Position numbers and translations under genes: made by a program. From contig NZ_SCVD01000026.1 in assembly GCF_004297125.1 (NCBI RefSeq), forward strand, positions 155,194-219,193: a stretch of 64,000 nt of DNA. Reading direction: 5' to 3'. The notes under the pieces are model-generated. The model was not told the DNA's origin. It saw only the letters and a list, made by a program, of their open reading frames with translations, and searched no databases. Positions 8,134 through 15,739 of the stretch are shown one piece after another (within the stretch, counting starts at the first letter, position 1; each line of letters opens with the position of its first letter). The stretch is from Phenylobacterium sp. Its GTDB lineage: Bacteria > Pseudomonadota > Alphaproteobacteria > Caulobacterales > Caulobacteraceae.

Positions 8134-9278
8134 CCCGCCAGCCGCTCCAGCCCGGCGGCGTTCTTCTCCGGCCGCGCGGCGAAACACCAGCGCAGCCAGC
8201 CCTCGCCCTCCGGCCCGAAGGCCGCGCCCGGCGCCAGGCCCAGTCCGGCTTCGGTGATCAGTTCCTTCGCCAGCGCCAGGGAGTCGGTGCAGCCCTCCAC
8301 CCGGAAGAAGGCGTAGAGCCCGCCGTCCGGCATGGGCGCCTCGACGCCCGGCAGGGTGCGCAGGGTCCCCACGACCTGGTTCCGGGCGGCGGCAAGCTCG
8401 GCGCGCAGCTCCGCCACGATGGGCTCGCCCTGGTCGACCGCGGCCTTGGCCCCAGCCTGCACGAAGTCCGGCGCGCACGAGGTGTTGTATTCGACGAGGA
8501 CGCCCAGGCTCTCCATCAGCGCCGGCGGGACCACCATCCAACCCAGCCGCCAGCCGGTCATCCGCCACGCTTTCGAGAAGCTGTTCACCCCGATGACCCG
8601 GTCCTCGCCGGTGACCAGCGGCAGGAACGACGGCGCTGACGGCCGGTCGAAGGTCAGCCGCTCGTAGACGTCGTCGCAGATCAGCCAGATGCCGTACCGG
8701 CGGCAGCGTTCCAGGATCGCCCCGCGATCCTCGGCCGGCAGGGTCCAGCCGGTGGGGTTGTTGGGCGAGTTCAGGACCAGCGCCCTGGTGTCCGGCGTCA
8801 GCGCGGCCATCAGCCGGTCCATATCCAGCCGCCAGCGGCCCTGCGCGGCCTCCACCGGCACAACCTCGACCACGCTGGAGAGAATCTTGGGGATCTCGAC
8901 GACGTTCGGCCAGATCGGTCCGGCCACCACGGTGCGGTCCCCGGGCGACAGGACGATCTGGGCCGCCAGCATCAGGGCGCTGACGCCGGCGCTGGTCACG
9001 GCGATCCGGTCCTCGGCGATGGGCGCGCCGTGCAGGCCGGAGAGGTATCGCGACAGCGACTGCCGCAGCTCGGGCCGACCCAGGTTGTGGGTGTAGTACG
9101 TCCGCCCCGACAGCAGGGCGTCCGACGCCGCCCGGCGGATGAACTCGGGCGTCGGCTGGTCGCCCTCCCCGAACCAGAAGGCCAGGATGTCGTCGCGCCC
9201 CATGCCCGCGTTGGCGACTTCGCGGATCTTGGAGACGCGGAGGTCCTGGACCTCCCGGCGGGGCGTGGGCGCGAACAT
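8115..9278 (-). CDS. PLP-dependent class I/II aminotransferase
   Basis: This 387-residue fold-type I aminotransferase has the expected landmarks: the YTHNLGRPELRQSLSRYL substrate-side segment, NSPNNPTGW, DDVYERLTF, the PLP lysine in SFSKAWRMTGWRLGW, and the C-terminal arginine in WLRWCFA that binds the substrate carboxylate. Family members act on aspartate, aromatic amino acids or related substrates, and the sequence alone does not decide. It is the last gene of a leftward trio (DAACS transporter, thioesterase, aminotransferase) with a 12-base gap to the thioesterase, which hints at joint amino/dicarboxylic acid metabolism. Confidence 0.9.
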   Translation of the reverse strand: MFAPTPRREVQDLRVSKIREVANAGMGRDDILAFWFGEGDQPTPEFIRRAASDALLSGRTYYTHNLGRPELRQSLSRYLSGLHGAPIAEDRIAVTSAGVSALMLAAQIVLSPGDRTVVAGPIWPNVVEIPKILSSVVEVVPVEAAQGRWRLDMDRLMAALTPDTRALVLNSPNNPTGWTLPAEDRGAILERCRRYGIWLICDDVYERLTFDRPSAPSFLPLVTGEDRVIGVNSFSKAWRMTGWRLGWMVVPPALMESLGVLVEYNTSCAPDFVQAGAKAAVDQGEPIVAELRAELAAARNQVVGTLRTLPGVEAPMPDGGLYAFFRVEGCTDSLALAKELITEAGLGLAPGAAFGPEGEGWLRWCFAARPEKNAAGLERLAGYLKNR

Positions 9279-9290
9279 GGCCCCTAGATG

Positions 9291-10058
9291 TTACAGCTTC
9301 CGCTTCTGCGCCAGCGCCGTGCAGCTCGCCGAGCCGATATGGCCCTCCTCGTCGTGCAGCAGGCAGTCGCCCACCGCCACGCCGTCGGTGGCCCCGTGGG
9401 TCAGGCTCTCGAAGCCGATCCACTCGCCCACCGGCTCGCGGTGCAGGTACACGGTCACGTCGGTATTGATGTAGCCTAGGCCCTGGTCACCGACATGGGC
9501 GAAGGGGCTGGCGAAGTCGGCGGCCACGGCCACGCGGACGAACGGGGTCAGCGGGTCGCCGCCCACCACCTCGCGCACCTCGGCCATCCAGATGCGGCGG
9601 GGCTCGACGCCGCGCATCTGGCCCGAGATCGATCGCATCTTCCACATGCCGCCCATCGGGCCTTCCGCCGCCGGCGTGTCGGCGGGGGCCGGCGCCCCCC
9701 AGGGTTCGCGCTTCCAGACGTTGCCCGGTGCGTTCTCGGTCTTGCGCAGGAGCTGGCAGGTGGCGCGTCCGGCGCTGACGCCGCCGGAGATGAACTCCGC
9801 GTCGATCACCTTGATGCGGTAGCCGTCCTTGACCGTGCGCGTCACCACCTCGACCGGTGACAGGTCGGGCAGCTTGTACATGTCGACCGTCAGGCGGGCG
9901 GGCATGTACTCGGGCGAGCCGTGTCGCTTCTCGATCTCCGCGCCCAGCAGGCCGATGATCACCCGCCCGTGCAGCGAGTTCTTGTCCCACGGGCCGATGC
10001 CGGCCGCCGTGGGGACGAAGAGGTCGCCGTCTTTTCGAAAGAAGGGTTCGTTGGTCAT
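9291..10058 (-). CDS. Double-hotdog acyl-CoA thioesterase-like protein
   Basis: The 255-residue protein has two hotdog-like halves, typical of TesB-like or thioesterase-superfamily proteins. The first half contains GIGPWDKNSLHGRVIIGLL and the strand pair VVTRTVKDGYRIKVIDAEF. The second half contains a QGLGYINTDVTVYLHREPVG segment and ends with a DGVAVGDCLLHDEEGHIGSA strand. Members hydrolyse acyl-CoA thioesters or are inactive acyl-CoA-binding relatives. It starts at ATG 10058, 25 bases downstream of the DAACS transporter stop, in the same operon. The substrate is unknown. Confidence 0.75.
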   Translation of the reverse strand: MTNEPFFRKDGDLFVPTAAGIGPWDKNSLHGRVIIGLLGAEIEKRHGSPEYMPARLTVDMYKLPDLSPVEVVTRTVKDGYRIKVIDAEFISGGVSAGRATCQLLRKTENAPGNVWKREPWGAPAPADTPAAEGPMGGMWKMRSISGQMRGVEPRRIWMAEVREVVGGDPLTPFVRVAVAADFASPFAHVGDQGLGYINTDVTVYLHREPVGEWIGFESLTHGATDGVAVGDCLLHDEEGHIGSASCTALAQKRKL

Positions 10059-10083
10059 GCGGCGGCGAACATGCCGGAGTCGG

Positions 10084-11349
10084 TCAAGCTTGGGTAGCCG
10101 GCTCGGCCTCGGGTTCGTCGCGGGCCAGGATCGCGGTCACGGCCATGTCGCCAGCCACATTGCCCAGGGTGCGGAAGATGTCGGGCGCCACCTCCACGGC
10201 CAGCAGGATCGGCAGGAGATCGATGGGCAGGCCGAGCGCGATGCAGATGGGCGCGACGCTGACGATGAACGACACCTGGCCGGGCAGGCCCACGGAGCCC
10301 ACGCTGACCGCCAGGGCCACGAACACGGCGCCGGTGTACTGCAGCACCGAGGGCTCCAGGCCGTAGACCTTGGCCACGAAGATGCAGACCGCCAGGTTGA
10401 CGGCGGGACTGGTCATCCGGAACACGGCCACCGCCAGCGGCAGCACCAGGTTCGCGATGCGCTGCGGCACGCCCAGGTCGTCGCGCGAGCGCTCGATCAT
10501 CGCCGGCAGGCAGGCCAGCGACGACTGGGTGGCGAAGGCGGTGGCCAGGACCGGCGACGTCGCCTGCGCCCAGCGGCCCAGGGGCACCCGGCCGACGGCC
10601 ACCGCCAGGACGTAGGCCATGATGGCGATGACCAGCCCGGCGAGCGCGGCGACGACGATGTACTGTCCGAGGATGCCGGCCGCGCCGACGCCGGCGCGCA
10701 GGCCGACGCCGAGGCCCAGGGCGAAGACCCCGATCGGCGCCGCCAGCAGCACCCAGCGGACGATGACGATCATCGCCTCGCCCAACGCCTGGAAGACGTC
10801 CAGCAGGGTGCGGCCCCGGGCCTCCGGCAGCCGGGTGAGCGCGAAACCCGTGAAGACCGCGAAGACCACCACCGGCAGGATCGCGTCCTCGGCGGCGGCC
10901 TTGATCGGGTTGGAGGGCGCGAGGCTCTTCACCCAGGCGACGAAATCGGGGGCGGTGGCCACACCGGCCGGCGGCGCCTGGGCGCCAGCCCGGAGCGCGG
11001 CGGACGCGACCTCGCCCACCGGCCAGACGGTCAGGACGCCGTTGACCAGCAGGACCGAGGTCACCGCGGAGAGCAGCAGCAGGACGACGAACCAGATCAC
11101 CGCGCGCATGGCGAGCCGCCCTGTGGCGGCCGCGTCCGAGACCTGGGCGATGCCGGTGACCAGCACAGCGAAGATCAGCGGCACCACCGTCATCCTCAGC
11201 GCATTGAGCCAAAGCCCGCCCAGCGCCTCGACCCCTTCGATGACGTCCCGCGTCGGGCCGCCGCCATAGGCTGCCGCCACCGCCCCGACGGTCACGCCGG
11301 CCGCGAGCGCGATCAGCACCTGGACGCTCAGGGATTTCAGGAAACTCAA
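10084..11349 (-). CDS. Dicarboxylate/amino acid:cation symporter (DAACS family)
   Basis: This is a polytopic membrane protein of the GltP/DctA family, about 421 residues from TTG 11349 (reading LSFLKSLSVQVLIAL). An upstream TTG at 11406 would add 19 Arg-rich residues and is less likely. Family marks include LRMTVVPLIFAVLVTGIAQV, the HP1-like TAFATQSSLACLPAM serine-rich hairpin, FRMTSPAVNL (usual NMDGT region, here degenerate) and the late SVGLPGQVSFIVSVAPI hairpin. It should import dicarboxylates or acidic amino acids with Na+ or H+. The degenerate NMDGT-equivalent suggests altered substrate or ion preference. It heads the operon with the thioesterase and aminotransferase. Confidence 0.85.
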   Translation of the reverse strand: MSFLKSLSVQVLIALAAGVTVGAVAAAYGGGPTRDVIEGVEALGGLWLNALRMTVVPLIFAVLVTGIAQVSDAAATGRLAMRAVIWFVVLLLLSAVTSVLLVNGVLTVWPVGEVASAALRAGAQAPPAGVATAPDFVAWVKSLAPSNPIKAAAEDAILPVVVFAVFTGFALTRLPEARGRTLLDVFQALGEAMIVIVRWVLLAAPIGVFALGLGVGLRAGVGAAGILGQYIVVAALAGLVIAIMAYVLAVAVGRVPLGRWAQATSPVLATAFATQSSLACLPAMIERSRDDLGVPQRIANLVLPLAVAVFRMTSPAVNLAVCIFVAKVYGLEPSVLQYTGAVFVALAVSVGSVGLPGQVSFIVSVAPICIALGLPIDLLPILLAVEVAPDIFRTLGNVAGDMAVTAILARDEPEAEPATQA

Positions 11350-11415
11350 GGCCGCCCCGCTTCGTGATTGACGAGCGATGTGGCCCGCGCGGCGGGCTGG
11401 CGGCAAGCCCTTAGG

Positions 11416-11592
11416 TCAGGCGGCGCGGGTCTGGTAGCGCATCGACAGGCCGGCGGGCGCCGAGGCGTCGGCTTCGCGCAGCCGGTCGGCCACGTCGTGC
11501 AGGGCCATCTCCTGGTCCGCAAAGCGGCCGAGTTCCCGGCCCTCGCTGCGGACGATCCAGACGTCCGCCTCTTCCACGACTTCAAAGTGCAT
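11416..11592 (-). CDS. Small conserved protein (DUF2188-like strand pattern)
   Basis: A 58-residue protein runs from ATG 11592 (MHFEVVEEADVWIVRSEG) to TGA 11416. The pattern of two beta strands with a central W, then a helix with regularly spaced Ala and Asp (FADQEMALHDVADRL), resembles small DUF2188-like proteins. A similar small protein (hydrophobic strand, GHWVLQD, then TRDEALAAAGDWV) lies at 14656-14865. It is a stand-alone leftward gene between the cyclophilin and the transporter. Function unknown. Confidence 0.55.
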   Translation of the reverse strand: MHFEVVEEADVWIVRSEGRELGRFADQEMALHDVADRLREADASAPAGLSMRYQTRAA

Positions 11593-11669
11593 TCTGCTAC
11601 CCGTTCCCGTGCAACCGCGTGTACGGGTCGAGCCTCCCGACAACAATGGCGCGCATCGTCGCAGGAGCT

Positions 11670-12473
11670 TCACTGTAGTCGGACCGGGAACTCCACGTCG
11701 CACACGCTGAAAGCCGCGCCCTTCTGCCGCTTCAACGCCTCGACCCGCGCCTGGAAGGCCGGGCCGCGCGTATCCATCACCTGCAGCCTTGGCCGTTCTG
11801 CTTCCGGGATGTCGGTAAGCATCCGCACCTTCAGCATGAGGTCGGGGACCTTCGGCGGCTCTCCCACGGCGACCGCCAGCACCGCGCCCTGGCCGGCCAC
11901 GACACGTCCGACCACCGTGTATTCGTGGTCCAGCCGCCGGGACGGCCCGCGCATGAAGAAGATCTCGCTGTTGGCCGTGCCGGGGTCGGCCTGCCGCCCC
12001 ATGCCCACCACGCCCGGGCAGTAGGCGCCCCAGCCACGCAGGCGGGCGTCGCCCGGCCGCGCCGGTTCCGAGGCCGAGACCGCCTGGAACGGCGTCGTGC
12101 CCACGAAGCCCTCGCGCGCGTCGCTGCGCTCGACCACGAGGGTCGCGGTCTCCGGCGGGATGCGAAAGCTGAACTCAGGCGGCAGATCGGGGTGGGCCGA
12201 AGTCCCGCCATCGCGATTGTTCGGATTGCCGGTCTGGGCGACGAAGCCGTCGATCACCCGGTGGAACTGCAGGCCGCTGTAGACGCCTTCCCGCGCCAGC
12301 AGCTTGATCCGCTCCACGCCCTTCGGCGCGAACTCGGGCCGCAGCTCCACCACGATCAGGCCCTTGGTGGTCTCGATGACCAGGGTGTTCTCGGGGTCGA
12401 CCGGGCGCCAGTCCGCCGGACCCGCGGCCATCAGTCCCAGCGCCGCAATGGAAATCCCCAGAACCCGAAGCAT
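11670..12473 (-). CDS. Exported cyclophilin-type peptidyl-prolyl isomerase
   Basis: The 267-residue protein starts with a signal peptide (MLRVLGISIAALGLMAAGPA) and carries a cyclophilin domain over about residues 28-200. Visible family residues are GLQFHRVIDGFVAQTGNPN (catalytic Arg in FHRV, Gln in FVAQTGNP) and the late NSEIFFMRG block. It should catalyse prolyl isomerisation of exported proteins in the periplasm. An insertion between the QTG and GMGRQ parts makes it longer than classical PpiA (about 190). It is monocistronic by spacing. A short inverted repeat (GCCCCTC/GAGGGGC, about 12476-12505) lies between it and the next gene. Confidence 0.9.
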   Translation of the reverse strand: MLRVLGISIAALGLMAAGPADWRPVDPENTLVIETTKGLIVVELRPEFAPKGVERIKLLAREGVYSGLQFHRVIDGFVAQTGNPNNRDGGTSAHPDLPPEFSFRIPPETATLVVERSDAREGFVGTTPFQAVSASEPARPGDARLRGWGAYCPGVVGMGRQADPGTANSEIFFMRGPSRRLDHEYTVVGRVVAGQGAVLAVAVGEPPKVPDLMLKVRMLTDIPEAERPRLQVMDTRGPAFQARVEALKRQKGAAFSVCDVEFPVRLQ

Positions 12474-12522
12474 CCGCCCCTCCCAAGCCGAAGCGCGAGA
12501 GGGGCAGGCGGCCAGGGTTGGG

Positions 12523-13152
12523 TCAATACTTCCGGCAGAGCAGATCGCGCAGGACCGTCGTGCGGCCGATCATCTGGCCTTCGGGCCCGACCGCCCGGCT
12601 GGCGCGCTGGCTGGAGTCGAACCAGACGGCGGAGCCCAGGTTCTGGCGTCGGCAGTACATGTCGGCCGCGCGGCCGCTCGCCGCGATGTCGACGCCGCCG
12701 AGGGTGGGGCGCGGGAAGAAGACGGTGGTCGCCCCATCGACGCCGCGCGCGCCCGGACCGCCCGGGAAGCCGGGAGCGAGCCCAGGGCCAGGGCCGGGGC
12801 CGGGGCCTCCGGGTCCCCCGCCGCCCGGTCGTCCGGCCGGCTCCATGGACGACACCTGCGCCATCAGGCCCAGGGTGTGCAGATTGGCGACCTCGCCTCG
12901 CACCTCCTGGCAGCGGCCCTTGAAGTTGTCGTGCTCACAGATCAGCCAGCGCCCCTCGAACCGGGCGCTCTGGGCCCGGTCGTTGAAGCGCCACTTGCCG
13001 AGGTCCGGCGCGGACTGGGTGATGGTGACCGAATTGCCCTGGAAATTGGGCTGGTCGTACAGGGTCGCGGACCCGCCACGGAACGGCTGGGCCTGGACCG
13101 CGCTCGCCAGGGCGACCGTCGCCAGCGCCGTCATGCAGAACATCTTGATCAT
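12523..13152 (-). CDS. Secreted beta/gamma-crystallin-like protein with Gly/Pro-rich linker
   Basis: The 209-residue protein starts at ATG 13152 with a signal peptide ending near AVQA. A beta/gamma-crystallin-like Greek-key unit follows, about residues 27-95 (TLYDQPNFQGNSVTI, GRWLICEHDNFKGRC). After it comes a Gly/Pro-rich spacer (about 105-130) and a C-terminal part with conserved tryptophan and cysteines (MYCRRQNLGSAVWFDSSQR, TVLRDLLCRKY). Such proteins are exported and may bind Ca2+, but canonical N/D-N/D-x-x-S/T-S signatures are weak. A frame extension upstream to 13248 is unlikely because the signal peptide begins at 13152. Confidence 0.75.
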   Translation of the reverse strand: MIKMFCMTALATVALASAVQAQPFRGGSATLYDQPNFQGNSVTITQSAPDLGKWRFNDRAQSARFEGRWLICEHDNFKGRCQEVRGEVANLHTLGLMAQVSSMEPAGRPGGGGPGGPGPGPGPGLAPGFPGGPGARGVDGATTVFFPRPTLGGVDIAASGRAADMYCRRQNLGSAVWFDSSQRASRAVGPEGQMIGRTTVLRDLLCRKY

Positions 13153-13367
13153 CTCGGGGCCTCCGCAGCCAGTTGTTGGGGGCAATGAAGCGTCGCCGTA
13201 ATGAACCGCACCTGAAGCGTTCGCCCGGGAGTGGGCAGCCAAGCCCATTCATTCCAAATGGGATACAATCTTCTGCAATCAGCCAGATTTATCGCCGATA
13301 CGGAGCCATTATCTTCATTTCCGAAGACGGCGCGGCGACCCGCGCCACCAGACAAGGGAGAGATGAG

Positions 13368-14066
13368 ATGATCGACCGCAGACCCTTCGCGCGCCTCGGC
13401 GGCGCCGACCATGGCTGGCTCAAGGCCCGCCACCATTTCTCGTTCGCCAACTACTACGACCCGCAGAACATGGGCTGGGGCCCGATCCGGGTGTGGAACG
13501 ACGACGAGATCGCCCCCAACTCCGGCTTCCCGCCCCATCCGCACTCCGACATGGAGATCATCACCTACGTCCGGACGGGCGCCATCACCCATAAGGACAG
13601 CCTGGGCAACGAAGGCCGCACCGAGGCCGGCGACGTCCAGGTGATGAGCGCCGGGTCGGGCATCCGCCACGCGGAGTACAACCTGGAGCCTGAGACCACG
13701 ACGCTGTTCCAGATCTGGATCGAACCGTCCGATCGCGGCGGCGCGCCCAGCTGGGGCGCCAAGCCCTTCCCAAAGGGCGACCGGGCCGGGAAGTTCGTGA
13801 CCCTGGCCAGCGGCGTGCCCGGCGATGCGGACGCGCTGCCCATCCGCACCAACGGGCGGGTGTCGGGCGCGACCCTGAAGGCCGGCGAGACCACGGAATA
13901 TGTGCTGGGCAAGGACCGGCACGCCTACCTGGTGCCGGCGATCGGCTCGGTCGAGGTCAACGGCGTCCGCCTGGGCGCCCGGGACGGCGCGGCGGTGAAG
14001 GACGAGGAGATCCTGCGGGTCACGGCCCTGGAGGACTCCGAAGTGGTCCTGGTCGATGCGGCTTGA
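13368..14066 (+). CDS. Pirin family bicupin protein
   Basis: The 232-residue protein carries the pirin N-terminal cupin with metal ligands in GFPPHPHSDMEIITYV (HPH) and a later H and E in SGIRHAEYNLEP. Bacterial pirins of this YhhW type are metal-binding and often quercetinase-like. The start ATG 13368 follows a strong AAGGGAGAG site 6 bases upstream. The W-rich N-terminus (DHGWLKARHHFSFANYYDP) is typical. The gene ends at 14066, just before a strong hairpin. The regulatory or enzymatic role cannot be fixed from sequence. Confidence 0.92.
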   Translation: MIDRRPFARLGGADHGWLKARHHFSFANYYDPQNMGWGPIRVWNDDEIAPNSGFPPHPHSDMEIITYVRTGAITHKDSLGNEGRTEAGDVQVMSAGSGIRHAEYNLEPETTTLFQIWIEPSDRGGAPSWGAKPFPKGDRAGKFVTLASGVPGDADALPIRTNGRVSGATLKAGETTEYVLGKDRHAYLVPAIGSVEVNGVRLGARDGAAVKDEEILRVTALEDSEVVLVDAA

Positions 14067-14093
14067 ATGAAAGCCGGTAGGTAGACGCGATTA

Positions 14094-14126
14094 GGCCCGC
14101 GGCTGGGGGACGGCCGCGGGCCCTTT
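14094..14126. terminator. Bidirectional terminator-like hairpin between pirin and UrcA genes
   Basis: A perfect 10-bp stem, GGCCCGCGGC (14094-14103) and GCCGCGGGCC (14113-14122), has a 9-base loop and is followed by CTTT. It sits between convergent genes, so it can end both transcripts. The U-tract is short. Confidence 0.65.
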
Positions 14127-14151
14127 CGCACGTCCGCTTTCGAAGGGAGAG

Positions 14152-14478
14152 CTAGCGGGCGGCGAAGGCCTTAGACGCCTGCTCGAGCTTGGCCGAGCGC
14201 AGCGCCGTGACCTTTTCGGAGAGTTCTTGCTTGACGGCGACCCGGCAGGTCGCAGCGGCGCCCAGGCTGCGTTCGTCACGGCAGTAGTCGCGGGCGGCGT
14301 AGTCGGCGCGCTTCGCGAAGGTCGACATGCCCTCGGAGGTCAGCAGGTTGATGTCGGCGATCTTCACGGAGGCGGCGGGGGCGGCCAGGGCCGAGGCCGG
14401 CAGGGACGCGATGGGGAGGGCGGCCAGGGCCAGCATGGCGAGACTGGAGACGCGGTTGGTCAGGTTGAGCTTGTTCAT
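14152..14478 (-). CDS. UrcA family exported protein
   Basis: This 108-residue protein is of the UrcA type, which is abundant in Caulobacterales and Sphingomonadales. It begins at ATG 14478 (MNKLNLTNRVSSLAML) with an Ala-rich signal peptide ending near ALAA. The domain shows the family pattern: a beta strand (VKIADINLLTSEG), a helix, and a conserved cysteine pair in ARDYCRDERSLG and AATCRVAV, likely disulfide-bonded in the periplasm. Function unknown. An AT-richer stretch at 14575-14630 upstream probably holds its promoter. Confidence 0.85.
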   Translation of the reverse strand: MNKLNLTNRVSSLAMLALAALPIASLPASALAAPAASVKIADINLLTSEGMSTFAKRADYAARDYCRDERSLGAAATCRVAVKQELSEKVTALRSAKLEQASKAFAAR

Positions 14479-14655
14479 GGTCGTTTCCTTCGGAGCGGTC
14501 TGTGCTCCGGCGGTGTTGTCCGCCGGCAAGGAAACGAATACTCGGGGCCCCGCGTGAAAACCCGTGAATAGGGAGTAATGACACAGATTTAAGAATATTA
14601 CAGCGCCTTAATACTTTAACGCCGTGTAATCCGCCGCACAGGCCGAGCCGGCAGC

Positions 14656-14865
14656 TCAGTGGAGGCAGGTCGGCTCGACCAGGGTCTGGTCCCATTCGCC
14701 GTCGGCGTCGCAGACCAGGACGGGCCAGGGCATCTCGATCAGGCGGACCCAGTCGCCCGCGGCCGCCAGGGCTTCGTCGCGCGTGTCATAGGCGCCCAGG
14801 TCGCCCGCCTCGGCGTCCTGAAGGACCCAGTGGCCGCTTCGGGCCCGCACGGTGAAATCGAACAT
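14656..14865 (-). CDS. Small conserved hypothetical protein
   Basis: The 69-residue frame starts at ATG 14865 (MFDFTVRARSGHWVLQD). It has a strand-turn-strand with a central W, a helix (DTRDEALAAAGDWVRLIE) and a C-terminal part with two cysteines. The layout resembles the 58-residue protein at 11416-11592. No signal peptide or known domain is seen. Codon use fits real coding sequence, and it has its own intergenic spaces. Confidence 0.55.
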   Translation of the reverse strand: MFDFTVRARSGHWVLQDAEAGDLGAYDTRDEALAAAGDWVRLIEMPWPVLVCDADGEWDQTLVEPTCLH

Positions 14866-14976
14866 GGGATTCAGCCCTCATCGAGAGCTGCATTCTGGCG
14901 AAAAGTGGTTTCCGAAACACGAAGACCCCGGGTCGCACCCCGTGCGACGGAAGCGCGCGCGCCGAAAGCGCTCGGT

Positions 14977-15002
14977 GGAACAAAGGCCAAGCTTTCGCCG
15001 TT
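14977..15002 (+). promoter_or_regulatory. EcfG-type general stress promoter (GGAAC-N17-CGTT)
   Basis: GGAAC at 14977-14981 is followed by 17 bases and CGTT at 14999-15002, the known alphaproteobacterial EcfG/sigT promoter pattern. Transcription should start near 15009-15011, upstream of the FAT GUY response regulator at 15155. Confidence 0.6.
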
Positions 15003-15154
15003 GACCGATCATGACCGGATCAGGGGGCCAGCCGGACCATGCACGCGGCGAGCGAAGCGCTGCACGCGCCCCGCGACATTCAGTCCTTGTTCAACTAGAC
15101 AAGTGTCAATGTCCGATGCCGGATGACGCTGGCTATCGTGTTGGAGTTCATGGA

Positions 15155-15526
15155 ATGACCACTCAGGCGAGCCTGAAAGGCCTGCGCGTCCTTGTCGTGG
15201 AGGACGAGATGATGGTGTCCATGCTGATCGAGGACATGCTCAGCGACCTCGGCTGCACCGTCGTCGGCCCCGCGTCGCGGTTGGACGAAGCCATCGATCT
15301 GGCCAACCGCGCGGAGCTGGACTGCGCGGTCCTGGACGTGAACCTGGGCGGCCAGCCGATCTTTCCGCTCGCGGACCTGCTGCGGGCCAAGGGCGCCCCC
15401 TTCGCCTTCGCCACGGGCTATGGCGATGCGGGGCTTCGCGATGTGGATAAGGGCTCGCCGGTGCTTCAGAAGCCCTTCCGGGAGGGCGATCTGGCCCGCG
15501 TGCTGAGCGAGCTCAAGGCGCGCTAG
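15155..15526 (+). CDS. Single-domain response regulator, FAT GUY type
   Basis: This 123-residue receiver domain starts at ATG 15155 (MTTQASLKGLRVLVVEDE). The acidic pocket is VEDEMM, the phosphoacceptor aspartate is in CAVLDVNLGG, and the conserved lysine is in LQKPF. The helix-4 region reads APFAFATGYGDAGL, an exact match to the FATGUY motif of receiver-only regulators that feed alphaproteobacterial general stress signalling (SdrG/MrrA group). There is no output domain. The frame is open upstream to ATG 15011, which coincides with the predicted EcfG transcript start, but that 48-residue extension does not look like folded protein. The EcfG promoter at 14977 supports a stress role. Confidence 0.88.
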   Translation: MTTQASLKGLRVLVVEDEMMVSMLIEDMLSDLGCTVVGPASRLDEAIDLANRAELDCAVLDVNLGGQPIFPLADLLRAKGAPFAFATGYGDAGLRDVDKGSPVLQKPFREGDLARVLSELKAR

Positions 15527-15535
15527 ACTTAGGCT

Positions 15536-15634
15536 CTACAGATACGGAAAGGCCTGGCCGGCCCAGTCGCTGACCAGCATGCTCACCGAGCCTGCCAGAG
15601 CTGAAAGCGCCAAGAACAGTTTCACGGTCTTCAT
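15536..15634 (-). CDS. Possible 32-residue small membrane/exported peptide
   Basis: ATG 15634 opens a 32-codon frame, MKTVKLFLALSALAGSVSML followed by VSDWAGQAFPYL, ending at TAG 15536. It has lysines near the start, a hydrophobic core and a small polar tail, like a signal peptide or single transmembrane helix. It lies in an otherwise empty gap between the response regulator and the molybdenum hydroxylase. AGGG lies only two bases before the ATG, which is too close for a standard ribosome site. Confidence 0.45.
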   Translation of the reverse strand: MKTVKLFLALSALAGSVSMLVSDWAGQAFPYL

Positions 15635-15739
15635 CCCTCGAAGCCGGCCCCATTGCCGGCGTGCGGTGGAGATAAGGTGAAGCCCGCCCCTTCGGTAGTT
15701 ACCTTTTGTGCATAATGGTTCTGCGCTTTTGGAAAGCGC

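Noticed and set aside
15723..15739. GCGCTTT-TGG-AAAGCGC hairpin as a terminator for the molybdenum hydroxylase operon
   Set aside because: The stem is only 7 bp and no T-run follows on the minus strand, so I do not list it as a supported terminator.
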